A DNA stretch of 5,148 nucleotides from an uncultured bacterium. GTDB taxonomy: Bacteria > Actinomycetota > Coriobacteriia > Coriobacteriales > Coriobacteriaceae. The stretch lies in the NCBI GenBank assembly GCA_905215205.1, contig CAJMPK010000111.1:1-5148 (forward strand), read 5' to 3'. Positions within the stretch are counted from its first letter, which is position 1. Each line of letters begins with the position of its first letter. Below, piece after piece: positions 3,921 through 5,148 of this stretch. Position numbers and translations under genes: made by a program. Below the pieces are notes generated by a model. It made no database searches, had not been told where the DNA came from, and saw only the letters and a program-made list of their open reading frames with translations.

Positions 3921-5012
3921 ATGCAAACAAACCCTTTTAAGCCCACAGCAGGTAAAACACCTCCCACGATTATCGGCCGCGAAGATGTGCTCGAAGAATT
4001 CAATGAGGGCCTCGTCAACGGGCCTGGTGCCCCGGGGCGCCTAATGCGCATAGCCGGCGTCCGTGGAACGGGCAAGACGGTCCTCCTTGACGAGTGCTCA
4101 CGTTTGGCGCAAAGCCGTGGCTGGACGGTCATAAAAGAGGTCGCAACCGAGGGACTTTGCCAGCGCATTCTCGAACAGCTGCAGCCCAAATTCCAGGCCA
4201 AACACGCCAGATTTGAGCCCACCGTAGCTGGCATATCCATCGGCAGCATAGATATTGAGCGAATCGGCCCATCGCTACGCGACGCCATGAGACAGACAAT
4301 ATCCAAGAATGGAAATGGCCTGCTCATCACTCTCGACGAGGTTCAAGACGCAGAGCTCGATGAGGTCCGAACGCTCTCCATTGCGATTCAGCAGGTTATC
4401 GGCGAAGACCTTGATATCGCCTTTGTTTTTGCTGGGCTGCCTTCGATGATTGAAAGCATCATCAACGGAAAGACACTTACGTTTTTGCGCCGTGCCCTCC
4501 CCTTTGACCTGAAGGCTGTGGCAGTAACCGAAGTGTCGTACTCCCTCGAGGAAACCATTGAAGCGTCTGGCATGGAGTTGCAGCCAGGTATTGCCGGCCA
4601 ACTTGCCGAGGCAACGCAAGGCTATCCTTTCATGATCCAACTCGTTGGATACTACGCATGGCAGTTAGCAAGACGCGCACACACAGCGATTATTGGAGGA
4701 GAAGAGGCCGAGCGTGGCATTGCAACGGCACGCGAACGCTTCTGCGCCATGGTGATTGAGCCCGCGCTGCAGCGCATTCCGCCCACGTGCATCGCTTATC
4801 TGCTGAGCATGGCGTCTTTGGGGCAGACGAGCTCGACCAGCATGGTTGCCGATGCCCTAAACAAAACGCCTCAACAGGTGAGCTCCGTCCGCAGCCGCCT
4901 GTTAAGAGAATCGATTATCGAGGCTCCTTCGTACGGCAAGGTCTCATTTGCCATCCCCTACATGCGCGACTACCTCTACGAGCACAAAGCCGAACTGGAA
5001 GTTGAACTGTAG
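3921..5012 (+). CDS. AAA+ ATPase with ORC/Cdc6-like architecture and C-terminal winged helix
   Basis: This is a 363-residue cytoplasmic P-loop ATPase of unknown role. IIGREDVLEEF (17-27) is the entry motif typical of AAA_16/ORC-type ATPases. Walker A is GVRGTGKT (46-53) with Lys52, and Walker B is LLITLDE (134-140) with Asp139/Glu140. A sensor-1-like FVFAGLP lies at 168-174, a possible arginine finger in TFLRRA (Arg190/Arg191), and the lid helix carries GYPFMIQLVGYYAW (234-247). Residues about 290-355 look like a winged helix (MVADALNKTPQQVSSVRSRLLRESII), suggesting DNA contact. No transmembrane segment is seen. It stands alone, after an AT-rich tandem array and a MITE-like element, and its codon use is less G/C-biased than that of the KDG genes, consistent with acquired DNA. 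IstB/TniB-type transposition helpers are less likely, because no transposase adjoins it. Fold call firm, function unknown. Confidence 0.85.
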   Translation: MQTNPFKPTAGKTPPTIIGREDVLEEFNEGLVNGPGAPGRLMRIAGVRGTGKTVLLDECSRLAQSRGWTVIKEVATEGLCQRILEQLQPKFQAKHARFEPTVAGISIGSIDIERIGPSLRDAMRQTISKNGNGLLITLDEVQDAELDEVRTLSIAIQQVIGEDLDIAFVFAGLPSMIESIINGKTLTFLRRALPFDLKAVAVTEVSYSLEETIEASGMELQPGIAGQLAEATQGYPFMIQLVGYYAWQLARRAHTAIIGGEEAERGIATARERFCAMVIEPALQRIPPTCIAYLLSMASLGQTSSTSMVADALNKTPQQVSSVRSRLLRESIIEAPSYGKVSFAIPYMRDYLYEHKAELEVEL

Positions 5013-5148
5013 AAACGGCAACTGCCCTGCAAGACGAAACCCGTTCCAGGAGTACTTCTTTGCCAACGCCACCGACGAGGCCATCATCGCCAAGGTCAAG
5101 GAGCTCCTGGGCCCTAATCGGACTATCTGCGCCTTCCCGTCGAACGCA
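5008..5148 (+). other. Open frame with coding-like codon use, no start seen, runs off the window
   Basis: The frame through 5038-5148 reads NPFQEYFFANATDEAIIAK, then a KVKELLGPN-type segment, and ends in CAFPSNA. Codons are G/C-ending (ATC, GCC, AAG, GTC, CTC, CTG, GGC), as in real genes of this genome. There is no ATG, and no start with a ribosome site precedes it; the frame merges upstream into the ATPase stop region, where only a TTG at 5002 is available. I do not recognise the family. It may be the body of a gene whose 5' part was lost, or a gene piece joined by recombination or assembly. The opposite strand is also partly open but less gene-like. Confidence 0.4.

Noticed and set aside
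3734..3940. Small hydrophobic open frames through the tandem array that could look like a membrane leader peptide
   Set aside because: The hydrophobic stretch comes only from translating the 10-bp repeat. A 10-bp period shifts frame in every unit, there is no ribosome site, and it overlaps the ATPase start.

Overview
The window looks like chromosomal DNA from a high-GC Gram-positive gut-type actinobacterium. The strong G/C preference at third codon positions in the two sugar-acid genes, and the style of the ATPase, suggest Coriobacteriia (Collinsella-like). This is inference from protein and codon style; no marker gene is present.

Layout. Positions 1-392 (minus) hold a piece of a pyruvate carboxylase carboxyltransferase domain. 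It is broken off at its 5' side and lies head-to-head with the next gene. Positions 403-1437 (+) encode a PfkB-family 2-keto-3-deoxygluconate (KDG) kinase. Positions 1691-2332 (+) encode a KDPG aldolase. The 253-bp gap between them is filled by three consecutive RNA-type hairpins. After the aldolase, positions 2333-2725 contain no convincing gene but four inverted repeats: three hairpins each followed by TTTT, then a perfect 26-bp palindrome. Positions 2726-3418 (minus) encode a GntR/FadR-type (FCD) regulator that converges on the aldolase. The roughly 500-bp non-coding stretch 3419-3920 carries a possible operator, a terminator-like hairpin, a 162-bp MITE-like element with 29-bp terminal inverted repeats, and an AT-rich tandem array of a 10-bp unit. 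That array runs into the ribosome binding site of a solitary AAA+ ATPase with an ORC/Cdc6-like build (3921-5012, +). The last 140 bases hold an open frame with coding-like codon use but no visible start, running off the window.

How it works together. The kinase and aldolase form the lower half of hexuronate/pectin-sugar breakdown: KDG + ATP gives KDPG, which is split to pyruvate and glyceraldehyde-3-phosphate. The adjacent FCD-type GntR protein is a plausible sugar-acid-responsive regulator of the pair, though no shared operator could be proven by eye. The ATPase appears unrelated to this pathway. Its codon use is more mixed than that of the kinase and aldolase, and it sits behind a repeat-rich, mobile-element-like boundary, so this end looks like accessory DNA. 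The most unusual signals are the tandem-repeat promoter/iteron-like array before the ATPase, the MITE-like element beside it, the structured kinase-aldolase spacer, and broken gene pieces at both ends of the window.
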